Positions 57,467 through 64,000 of a DNA stretch of 64,000 nt are shown one piece after another. The notes below the pieces were generated by a model. The model was not told the DNA's origin. It searched no databases and worked only from the letters and a program-made list of their open reading frames with translations. The position numbers and the translations under genes are program-made. Source of the stretch: SZAS-103 sp043747745 (GTDB lineage Bacteria > Pseudomonadota > Gammaproteobacteria > Xanthomonadales > Xanthomonadaceae); assembly GCA_043747745.1 (NCBI GenBank), contig JAYTOP010000096.1, positions 1-64,000 of the forward strand, written 5' to 3'. Positions within the stretch are counted from its first letter, which is position 1. Each line of letters begins with the position of its first letter.

Positions 57467-59974
57467 GTGAAGACGCTGCGCCTGGCATGGCGACAGATGC
57501 TGCGCGACCTGGGCTCGGGCGACGTGCGCATCCTGGTCGTCGCGGTGATGCTGGCCGTGATCGCGGTGACTGCAGTCGGTTTTGTCACCGATCGGACGCA
57601 ACGCGCGCTGGTCATCCAGGCCAATCGCCTGCTCGGCGGCGATGCGGTGGTTCGCAGCGATGTGCCGATTGCCGGTTTCGTGCGTACCGCGACGAACGCC
57701 ACCGGCCTGATGCATGCCGAGACCGTCGGATTCAACAGCATGATCCGCGTCGGCGAAGGCGCCGATGCCAACCTGCGGCTTGGCGATCTGAGTGCGCTCG
57801 GCGAGGGGTACCCGCTGCGCGGCAGCTTCCGCATCGCTGCTGCCGATGGACGCGAACACGACACCAGCGGCATTCCGCTGCCAGGCAGCGTCTGGATGAG
57901 TCGCGCCGGGGCTGAAACCCTGGGTGCGAAAGTCGGCGATGTCACGATGATCGGTGATTCAAGGTTGCGCATCGCCGGCCTTGTCGTGCAGGAGCCCGAT
58001 GCGTCGTTGAATTACTTCAATGCCGCGCCGAAAGTGTTCATGAACCTTCGCGACCTGCCCGCGACCGGGCTCGTGCAGGAAGGCAGCCGCATCGACTATC
58101 GGCTGATCGTCGCCGGAGACGCCGGCGCGGTCGAGCAGTTCGCCAGCACCGTCAAGCCTGCACTCGGGCGCGGTCAGCGGCTGGAAACCATTGGCGAAAC
58201 GCGACCCGAGATCCGCTCCGCGCTGGATCGCGCCGGCCGTTTCCTCGGCCTCGCCGCGATGTTGTCGGTGGTGCTCGCTGCGGTCGCTGTTGCGATGGCC
58301 GCGCGTCGCCATAGCGAGCGGCATCTGTCGGGTGCTGCGGTGATGCGCTGCCTCGGTGCAAGCCAGCGCACGCTGGTCGGTATCCATGTCGGCGAGTTGG
58401 CAATGCTCGGCTTCGCAGCGAGCGCTGTCGGCGTGGCAATCGCATGCGCATTGCAATGGGCTGTCGGTCGTTGGCTCGCGCACACGCTGTCGTTATCGAT
58501 TCCGCCTGCGGGCTGGTTGCCCGGTCTGCAGGGCCTTGGCGTCGGCATGATCGTGGTGCTGGCATTCGGCGCGCCGCCGGTGCTCGCGCTGCGGCGCGTG
58601 TCGGCGTTGCGGGTGATTCGACGCGATCTGGACGGCGGCGAACCCAGCGCATGGTTGGTCGCGCTTGCCGGATGCGTCGGCATGGCCGCCTTGCTTTGGT
58701 GGAAGGCCGGCTCGGCGGCGCTTGGTGGCGTGATGCTGATCGGCATCGCAGCGACCCTTGCAGTGCTGGCCGCTTTCGCCTGGAGTCTGGTCTGGCTCGT
58801 GCGCAAGCTGCGCTCACGCTTGCGCGGCAGCCTGCGCTACGGGCTGGCGAACGTCAGTCGGCGCCCCGGCGCCAGCATCGCGCAGGTGTCCGCGCTCGGC
58901 CTCGGGCTGATGGCTTTGCTGCTGTTGACGTTCGTGCGCACCGACCTGCTCGACCGTTGGCAGTTGTCGTTGTCGGAACATGCGCCCAACCGTTTCATCA
59001 TCAATGCGCAGGCCGACCAGGTGCAGCCGATGGCTGCGTTCATTACCGCTCAGGGCTTGGCAGCACCGACGCTGTATCCGATGGTGCGCGGGCGTCTGGT
59101 CGCGCGCAACGGCAAGCCGGGTGGCGCGACGGTCGCGAAAGACGATCCGATGGCGCAACGCCTGGCCGAGCGCGAATTCAATCTGTCCAGCGCCGCCGAG
59201 TTGCGCAGCGACAACCGGATCGTGGCCGGAACATTCTGGAAATCCGGCATCAAGGTGCCGCCGCAGCTGTCCGTCGAGCAGCGCTTTGCGGTATCGCTGG
59301 GCTGGAAAATCGGCGACCGCATCGCCTTCGACATCGCGGGGCAGCGCTTCGAGGCCCCGATCACCAGCCTGCGCAACGTGGAATGGGAAAGCTTCCGACC
59401 CAACTTCTTCGTCATCGCATCGCCCGGTGCGCTCGATGGCTATCCGGCGAGTTATGTCACCGCCGTGCGCGTGCCGGCGCAGAAAGCGCACTTTACCGCC
59501 GAACTGGTCGAACGCTTCCCGAACCTGTCGGTGATCGATGTCGATGCCGTCCTGCAACAGGTCCGCACGACGGCCGATCAGGTCTCGATGGTCGTGCAGG
59601 TGGTGTTCTGGTTCACGCTGGCTGCGGGCATCCTGGTGCTGCTGGCCGCGATCAGCGCAAGCCAGGACGAGCGTCTGCTCGAAGGCGGCGTGATGCGCGT
59701 GCTCGGCGGCAGTCGACGCCAACTGCGACTCGCGCAGGCATCGGAATTCGCGGCGATCGGTTTGCTCTCCGGCCTGGTGGCTTCGGTCGCTGCGTCGATC
59801 CTGTCCGGGCTGATCGCCACGCGCGTGTTCGATCTGTCATGGCAATTCAACTGGACCTTGACCGTGGCCGGCGCCGCGCTCGGCATGTTTGCCGCGCTCA
59901 TCGCGGGCCTGTTCGCCACCCGCCGCGTACTGGACGCTCCGCCGTCGGTGACGTTGCGGGAGTTGCAGGGATAG
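57467..59974 (+). CDS. ybbP: ABC transporter permease, FtsX-like (YbbP)
   Basis: The 835-residue product from GTG 57467 begins VKTLRLAWRQMLRDLGSGDV. It has a first TM, a large periplasmic domain, three TM helices (about 255-380), a second FtsX unit and a final TM group (about 705-820). This is the YbbP/LolC-like layout of MacB-type transporters. Together with YbbA it probably extracts or moves a lipid or hydrophobic compound from the inner membrane (inference). Length is near E. coli YbbP (804). Confidence 0.9.
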   Translation: MKTLRLAWRQMLRDLGSGDVRILVVAVMLAVIAVTAVGFVTDRTQRALVIQANRLLGGDAVVRSDVPIAGFVRTATNATGLMHAETVGFNSMIRVGEGADANLRLGDLSALGEGYPLRGSFRIAAADGREHDTSGIPLPGSVWMSRAGAETLGAKVGDVTMIGDSRLRIAGLVVQEPDASLNYFNAAPKVFMNLRDLPATGLVQEGSRIDYRLIVAGDAGAVEQFASTVKPALGRGQRLETIGETRPEIRSALDRAGRFLGLAAMLSVVLAAVAVAMAARRHSERHLSGAAVMRCLGASQRTLVGIHVGELAMLGFAASAVGVAIACALQWAVGRWLAHTLSLSIPPAGWLPGLQGLGVGMIVVLAFGAPPVLALRRVSALRVIRRDLDGGEPSAWLVALAGCVGMAALLWWKAGSAALGGVMLIGIAATLAVLAAFAWSLVWLVRKLRSRLRGSLRYGLANVSRRPGASIAQVSALGLGLMALLLLTFVRTDLLDRWQLSLSEHAPNRFIINAQADQVQPMAAFITAQGLAAPTLYPMVRGRLVARNGKPGGATVAKDDPMAQRLAEREFNLSSAAELRSDNRIVAGTFWKSGIKVPPQLSVEQRFAVSLGWKIGDRIAFDIAGQRFEAPITSLRNVEWESFRPNFFVIASPGALDGYPASYVTAVRVPAQKAHFTAELVERFPNLSVIDVDAVLQQVRTTADQVSMVVQVVFWFTLAAGILVLLAAISASQDERLLEGGVMRVLGGSRRQLRLAQASEFAAIGLLSGLVASVAASILSGLIATRVFDLSWQFNWTLTVAGAALGMFAALIAGLFATRRVLDAPPSVTLRELQG

Positions 59975-60060
59975 GCGGCCGGCGATGCCCGATCGTTGGT
60001 CAGGAACTTGGGTCCGCTATCGCGTAGCATCGGCGCGTCGTCGGTCACAACCCGTGAGCC

Positions 60061-62064
60061 ATGAACGCAGTCGCGCCCGAGCAGCAAACAGACCAGCGGC
60101 TCGCCCGCCTTGAAGCGGTCCAGTCGGTCGTACTCGATATCAGTCGTCGTTCCGGCAGCCGCAGCGATTTGTACGCCTTCTTCCAGGCCGTGCATGCAGC
60201 GATCGCCCGCATCATGTGCGCCAGCAATTTCTATATCGCGCTGCTCGACGAATCCGGGAAGGGCGTGCGCTTCGTGTACCGGACCGACGAGAAAGAAGCG
60301 AGCCCGGATCCCGACAAGGTCTTCGCCCTGCATACCGAAGCCGATTCGCCGACCGCATGGGTGATCCGGCGCGGCGAACCGCTGTGCATCACGATCGACG
60401 AGATCGAATCGCGCAAGGCGCACGGGCAGCGCTGGGGCGTGGGCACGCCTGCCGAACACTGGGTTGGGATGCCGCTGATCGGAAGCGATGCTGCCGCTTT
60501 CGGCGCGATCGTCGTGCAGGGCTATACGCGCGGTTTCCGATACACAGGCGAAGACATCGCGTTGTTCGAGCTGATGTCCAAGCATGTCGCCGACGCGGTC
60601 GAACGGGTGCAGTTCGCGGCGCGTCTGGAGCAGGCGATCGCCGAACGCACCCGCATCCTCGAACACGAGATCGCCGAGCGCCGCCATGCGGAGCAGTTGC
60701 AGCGAGCCCTGTACGAAATTTCCGCGTTGTCGGTCAGGGATATCGACCTGGATACGTTCTATGCGGAATTGCACAGGATTCTCGGCGAGCTGCTGTATGC
60801 GAAGAACCTCGCCATCATGGTGTATTACAACGACGAACACGACCTGGTCGGCTTTCCGTATTTCGTCGATGAAAAGGATTCGAATCTGCCGGCAAACTAC
60901 CGGCGTCCTGCGGGTCACGGGCTGACCGGCTTCGTGCTGCGGACGCGGATGCCGCAACGCATCGACCAGGAACGATTCCAGGCGCTCGCTGACTCGGGCG
61001 TACTCCACCATGTCCTCGGCAGCGTGGATTTCACCGCGTGGATGGGTGCGCCGATGATCCACCAGGGCAAGGTGCTCGGCGTGATCATGCTGCAGAGCTA
61101 CGACCCGGCGATCGGTTACGACGATCGCGACCTCGCGCTGCTGACCTTCGTCGCCGACCACATCGCGGCGGCGCTGTCGCGCAAGCAGTCCGACGATGCG
61201 CTGCGCGCTGCGCACTCGTTTCTCGCGCAGGGCAACCAGGCGTTGATGGAAAAGAACCGCCAGCTCGAGATGACCCTCAACCACCTCGGCGTCGCGCAGG
61301 GCGAGCTTGTGCGCCAGGAAAAACTTGCGTCGCTCGGCGCACTGGTCGCGGGCATTGCGCACGAGGTCAACACGCCGTTGGGCATTTGCCTGACCGCCTT
61401 GAGCCTGCTCGCCGAAGAGACGAAAGAATTGCGTCAGGCATTCCCCGAGGATCAACCGGCGAACGCCAACGTACAGGCGTTCTTCAAATCCAGCGACGAA
61501 TTGCTGCGCGTGCTGACGACTAACGCCCAGCGCGCGAGCGGCTTGATCCGCAGCTTCAAGCAGGTCGCGGTCGATCAGTCGTCCGACGACATCCGCGACA
61601 TTCCGCTGGCCGACTACATCGAGGACACGCTGCGATCGCTGCGCCCGAAGTTCAAGCGGACCGGGCACACGATCGAGGTCGCCTGCGATCCTGGCTTGCA
61701 CCTGCGCAGTCTTCCCGGAGCGCTGTCGCAGGTCATCACCAACCTCGTGATCAATTCGATCACGCATGCGTTCGAGGAGACCGCCGAAGGCCATATCCGC
61801 ATCGATGTGAAAAGCGACGATGCGATGGTGACAATCAAATACCAGGACGATGGCAGCGGCATGGCACCAGCCGCGCTCAGGCGCCTGTTCGAGCCGTTCT
61901 ACACGACCAAGCGCGGGCAGGGCGGAAGCGGCCTCGGCGCGAACATCGTCTACAACCTGGTGACTGCAAAGCTCGGCGGCACGATCAATGTCGACAGCCC
62001 GAAAGGCAAAGGATTGCGCTACATCATCCGCCTGCCGCTGGAGCTGGCGCAGGCGGACGAATGA
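60061..62064 (+). CDS. soluble sensor histidine kinase with two GAF domains
   Basis: The 667-residue product has GAF domain 1 (about 35-165), a coiled-coil linker with AERTRILEHEIAERRHAEQL (about 195-215), GAF domain 2 (about 225-375) and an H box LVAGIAHEVNTPLGICLTAL with the presumed phospho-acceptor His434. The HATPase domain has NLVINSITHAFEE and DDGSGMAPAALRRLFEPFY. There are no membrane segments, so it is cytoplasmic. No response regulator adjoins it: an orphan kinase. The start is ATG 60061, 86 bases after ybbP. Confidence 0.9.
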   Translation: MNAVAPEQQTDQRLARLEAVQSVVLDISRRSGSRSDLYAFFQAVHAAIARIMCASNFYIALLDESGKGVRFVYRTDEKEASPDPDKVFALHTEADSPTAWVIRRGEPLCITIDEIESRKAHGQRWGVGTPAEHWVGMPLIGSDAAAFGAIVVQGYTRGFRYTGEDIALFELMSKHVADAVERVQFAARLEQAIAERTRILEHEIAERRHAEQLQRALYEISALSVRDIDLDTFYAELHRILGELLYAKNLAIMVYYNDEHDLVGFPYFVDEKDSNLPANYRRPAGHGLTGFVLRTRMPQRIDQERFQALADSGVLHHVLGSVDFTAWMGAPMIHQGKVLGVIMLQSYDPAIGYDDRDLALLTFVADHIAAALSRKQSDDALRAAHSFLAQGNQALMEKNRQLEMTLNHLGVAQGELVRQEKLASLGALVAGIAHEVNTPLGICLTALSLLAEETKELRQAFPEDQPANANVQAFFKSSDELLRVLTTNAQRASGLIRSFKQVAVDQSSDDIRDIPLADYIEDTLRSLRPKFKRTGHTIEVACDPGLHLRSLPGALSQVITNLVINSITHAFEETAEGHIRIDVKSDDAMVTIKYQDDGSGMAPAALRRLFEPFYTTKRGQGGSGLGANIVYNLVTAKLGGTINVDSPKGKGLRYIIRLPLELAQADE

Positions 62065-62136
62065 GGTCTGGAGTCGCGGTGGAAAGGTCGTTTCCGGCCC
62101 GGCCCGGCCGGAGGCTTGCCACAAGAACAACAACAA

Positions 62137-62232
62137 GTAGCCCGGATCGAGCGAAGTGTAATCCGGGGTTGTGGGTTGCCTGCTGCGCCCTCTCCTGACA
62201 TCCCGGATTGCGCCTCACTCCATCCGGGCTAC
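62137..62232. repeat. inverted pair of GTAGCCCGGAT repeats
   Basis: The left arm, GTAGCCCGGATCGAGCGAAG then TGTAATCCGGGG (62137-62168), and the right arm, CCCGGATTGCGCCTCACTCC then ATCCGGGCTAC (62202-62232), are inverse complements with few mismatches. This is the widespread GTAGCCCGGAT...GCAATCCGGG dispersed repeat. The right arm supplies the TAG stop codon of the RND gene. It lies between the converging kinase and RND genes and may act as a bidirectional terminator. Confidence 0.8.
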
Positions 62233-64000
62233 GCGCTTGCGGGAGGGCCGTCCCCGGTCTGATCGCGGCCAGGGGCCACTGCCACAGATGTAGTCTTGCG
62301 CTTGCCGCGTCGCTTCACCCATTCGCCAAGGTCATCGAGCACGGTGAATGCTGCCGGGATCACGATCAGGCTGAGCAGGGTCGATGTCATCAGGCCGCCG
62401 ATCACCGAGATCGCCATCGGCCGCCGGAAGCTCGAGTCGCCGCTGAAACCCAGCGCGATCGGCAACATGCCCGCGGTCATCGCGAGCGTGGTCATGATCA
62501 CCGGCTGCACGCGCTTGCGGCAGGCGTCGATCAGCGCATCGTGCTGGCTGAGGCCGTGTTCGTCCTCGGCCATCACCGCGTAGTCGACCAGCAGGATCGA
62601 GTTCTTGGTCGCGATGCCGATCAGCATCAGCAGACCGATCAAGGCGGGCAGCGACAACGCCTGCTGGGTGATCAGCAACGCACCGAACGCGCCGCCCGCG
62701 CACAACGGAACCGCGGTCAGGATCGTCAGCGGCTGCAGCGCGTGGTTGAACAACAGCAACAGCACCATGTAGATGCAAATCAGCCCGGCCGCCATCGCCA
62801 TCACGAAACCGACGAAGAGTTCGATGAAGACTTCCGCATCGCCGGTGTTGAGGAAGCTCACCCCGGCTGGCAGTTTCTTCACGCTCGGCAGCGCCTCGAC
62901 TTCCTTCATCACCTCGCCGAGCGGCCGGCCGTTGAGTTCGGCGGTGAGGGTGACGTTGCGCTGGCGCTGGTAGCGTGCGATCTGCGCCGGGCCGCTGGTG
63001 GTGAGGATGTCGGCGACCGTCGCGAGCGGCACGGTGCCGCTCTTGCCGCGCACGCGCAGCGCTGCGATCAGTGCCGGGTCGGCGAGCGTGGCCTGGCTGA
63101 AGCCGACCCGGATCGGCACTTGGCGTTCGGGCAGGTTCAATTTCGCGAGGCGCTGCTCGTAGTCGCCGGAGGTCGCGATGCGCGCGGCTTCGGCGATGTC
63201 CGCGGTCGCCACGCCGAGGTCGGCTGCGCGCGCCGGGTTCGGCACGATCACGAGTTCCGGTCGCAGCAGCGAGGCCGACGACGTAACGCTGCCGAGTCCC
63301 TTGATCTTGCGCAGGTCGTCCTCGACCGCGTGCGACGCATCGACCAGGCGGTTCGGGTCGTCGCTGGCCAGCACGAGTTGCAGCAGCGCGCCGGGTTCGG
63401 TGCTGATGTAACTGACGCGCGTGCCGGGCAGGTCGGCGAGGCGCGTGCGCGCATCGCGTTCGAGGTCCTGCTGCGAACGGCTGCGCTCGCCCTTGACGCC
63501 CCAGTCCAGCACCAAGGTCGCCTTGCGCGTTTCGCCAACGCCGGTCTTGGTCGGGTCGCCGATGTCGAGCGTGCTGCCGACCGTCGTATAGACGTGCTGG
63601 AGTTCCTTGATGCCGGAGAGTTTCGCACGCGCGAGTTCAGTGATCGCGACGGTGTCGGCGAGGCGCGTGCCGGGCGGCAGTTCCAGGCTCAGGTTGCTGC
63701 GGCCGAGGTCGGAAATCGGGATGAAGGTCGTCGGGATGAACGGCACGATCGCGAGCGAGCCGATGAACAACGCGAACGCGATCCACAACGTGCGCGCGCG
63801 ATGCCGAAGCGCCGCATCGACCCAGCCGAGGTACCAGGTCATCAGCTTGGTTTCGCCTTCCCGCACCGGGTGCGCCTTGAGCTGGTACGCCGCCATCATC
63901 GGCGTCAGCAGGCGCGCGACCAGCAGGGAAAACAGCACTGCGGTCGCGGCGGTCCAGCCGAATTCGCGGAAGAACTTGCCGGCGATGCCGGGCATGAACG
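62229..64000 (-). CDS. RND (AcrB/HAE1-type) efflux transporter, C-terminal half, cut by window edge
   Basis: The visible 590 residues cover the second half of an RND pump: TM7 region (AATAVLFSLLVARLLTPMMA), the large second periplasmic loop (about 85-400 in this fragment), and TM8-TM12. The last include MAAGLICIYMVLLLLFNHAL, LMLIGIATKNSILLVDYAV and MTTLAMTAGMLPIALGFSGD, typical of HAE1 family pumps. The N-terminal half with the proton-relay Asp pair lies beyond 64000. The C-terminus is a charged tail. Its stop is provided by the dispersed repeat. Confidence 0.93.
   Translation of the reverse strand, partial: FMPGIAGKFFREFGWTAATAVLFSLLVARLLTPMMAAYQLKAHPVREGETKLMTWYLGWVDAALRHRARTLWIAFALFIGSLAIVPFIPTTFIPISDLGRSNLSLELPPGTRLADTVAITELARAKLSGIKELQHVYTTVGSTLDIGDPTKTGVGETRKATLVLDWGVKGERSRSQQDLERDARTRLADLPGTRVSYISTEPGALLQLVLASDDPNRLVDASHAVEDDLRKIKGLGSVTSSASLLRPELVIVPNPARAADLGVATADIAEAARIATSGDYEQRLAKLNLPERQVPIRVGFSQATLADPALIAALRVRGKSGTVPLATVADILTTSGPAQIARYQRQRNVTLTAELNGRPLGEVMKEVEALPSVKKLPAGVSFLNTGDAEVFIELFVGFVMAMAAGLICIYMVLLLLFNHALQPLTILTAVPLCAGGAFGALLITQQALSLPALIGLLMLIGIATKNSILLVDYAVMAEDEHGLSQHDALIDACRKRVQPVIMTTLAMTAGMLPIALGFSGDSSFRRPMAISVIGGLMTSTLLSLIVIPAAFTVLDDLGEWVKRRGKRKTTSVAVAPGRDQTGDGPPASA

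Noticed and set aside
59578..62136. 852-codon open frame antisense to ybbP and the GAF kinase
   Set aside because: A shadow frame covering two recognised genes; no homology features and biased composition.

Overview
The window is high-GC DNA with densely packed, often overlapping genes and the gene order of a gammaproteobacterium of the Xanthomonadales (Lysobacterales). Two conserved blocks support this: rpsB-tsf-(...)-pyrH-frr-uppS-cdsA-dxr-rseP-bamA-lpxD-fabZ-lpxA-lpxB on the minus strand, and map-glnD-dapD-arsC/spx-dapE-(...)-asnB on the plus strand. The repeat families and the creBCD cluster also fit. A member of Rhodanobacteraceae is my best guess; this is inference from synteny, not a search.

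Layout. 1-10.8 kb: translation and envelope block (lpxB to pyrH, minus). 10.9-16.8 kb: four accessory genes, two paralogous TPR membrane proteins and two paralogous DegV proteins, sitting between pyrH and tsf, which are usually neighbours. 17.1-18.9 kb: tsf and rpsB. 19.2-25.6 kb: divergent map-glnD-dapD-hypothetical-arsC/spx-dapE operon, every junction overlapping or within a few bases. 25.6-29.9 kb: a BNR-repeat lipoprotein and a penicillin-acylase-family hydrolase (minus), inserted between dapE and asnB. 29.9-31.9 kb: asnB, preceded by an asparagine-rich leader ORF and an intrinsic terminator. 32-41.1 kb: accessory genes (acetyltransferases, small secreted proteins, an interrupted SseB-like gene, a large repeat-containing SPFH protein, a DMT transporter, purU). 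41.3-44.9 kb: mfd, with a repeat element read in frame. 45-50 kb: acetyltransferase, tandem CDF transporters, rlmJ. 48.6-53.4 kb: creB-creC-creD with a perfect CreB box, then two overlapping extra genes. 53.4-64 kb: PAP2 phosphatase and glycosyltransferase, a PAP2-like protein, tesA with divergent ybbA-ybbP, a GAF-GAF histidine kinase, and the C-terminal half of an RND pump running off the right edge.

The main discovery candidate is the region upstream of asnB. It has a Shine-Dalgarno-led 39-codon ORF with seven Asn codons in eleven positions near its end, then a strong terminator hairpin, then asparagine synthetase. An upstream hexamer complementary to the 5' arm of the terminator could form an antiterminator. 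This has the layout of ribosome-mediated attenuation responding to Asn-tRNA. Other notable signals are dispersed repeats that have entered conserved proteins (mfd, lpxB) or supply stop codons (mfd, RND gene), a TTCAC-N6-TTCAC CreB box before creD, and an SPFH protein built of four or five tandem N-terminal modules.

Starts were chosen from homology, overlap with the upstream stop (ATGA or GTGA) and Shine-Dalgarno sequences. Five genes use GTG in a GTGA overlap. No tRNA, rRNA, CRISPR array or transposase gene was recognised.
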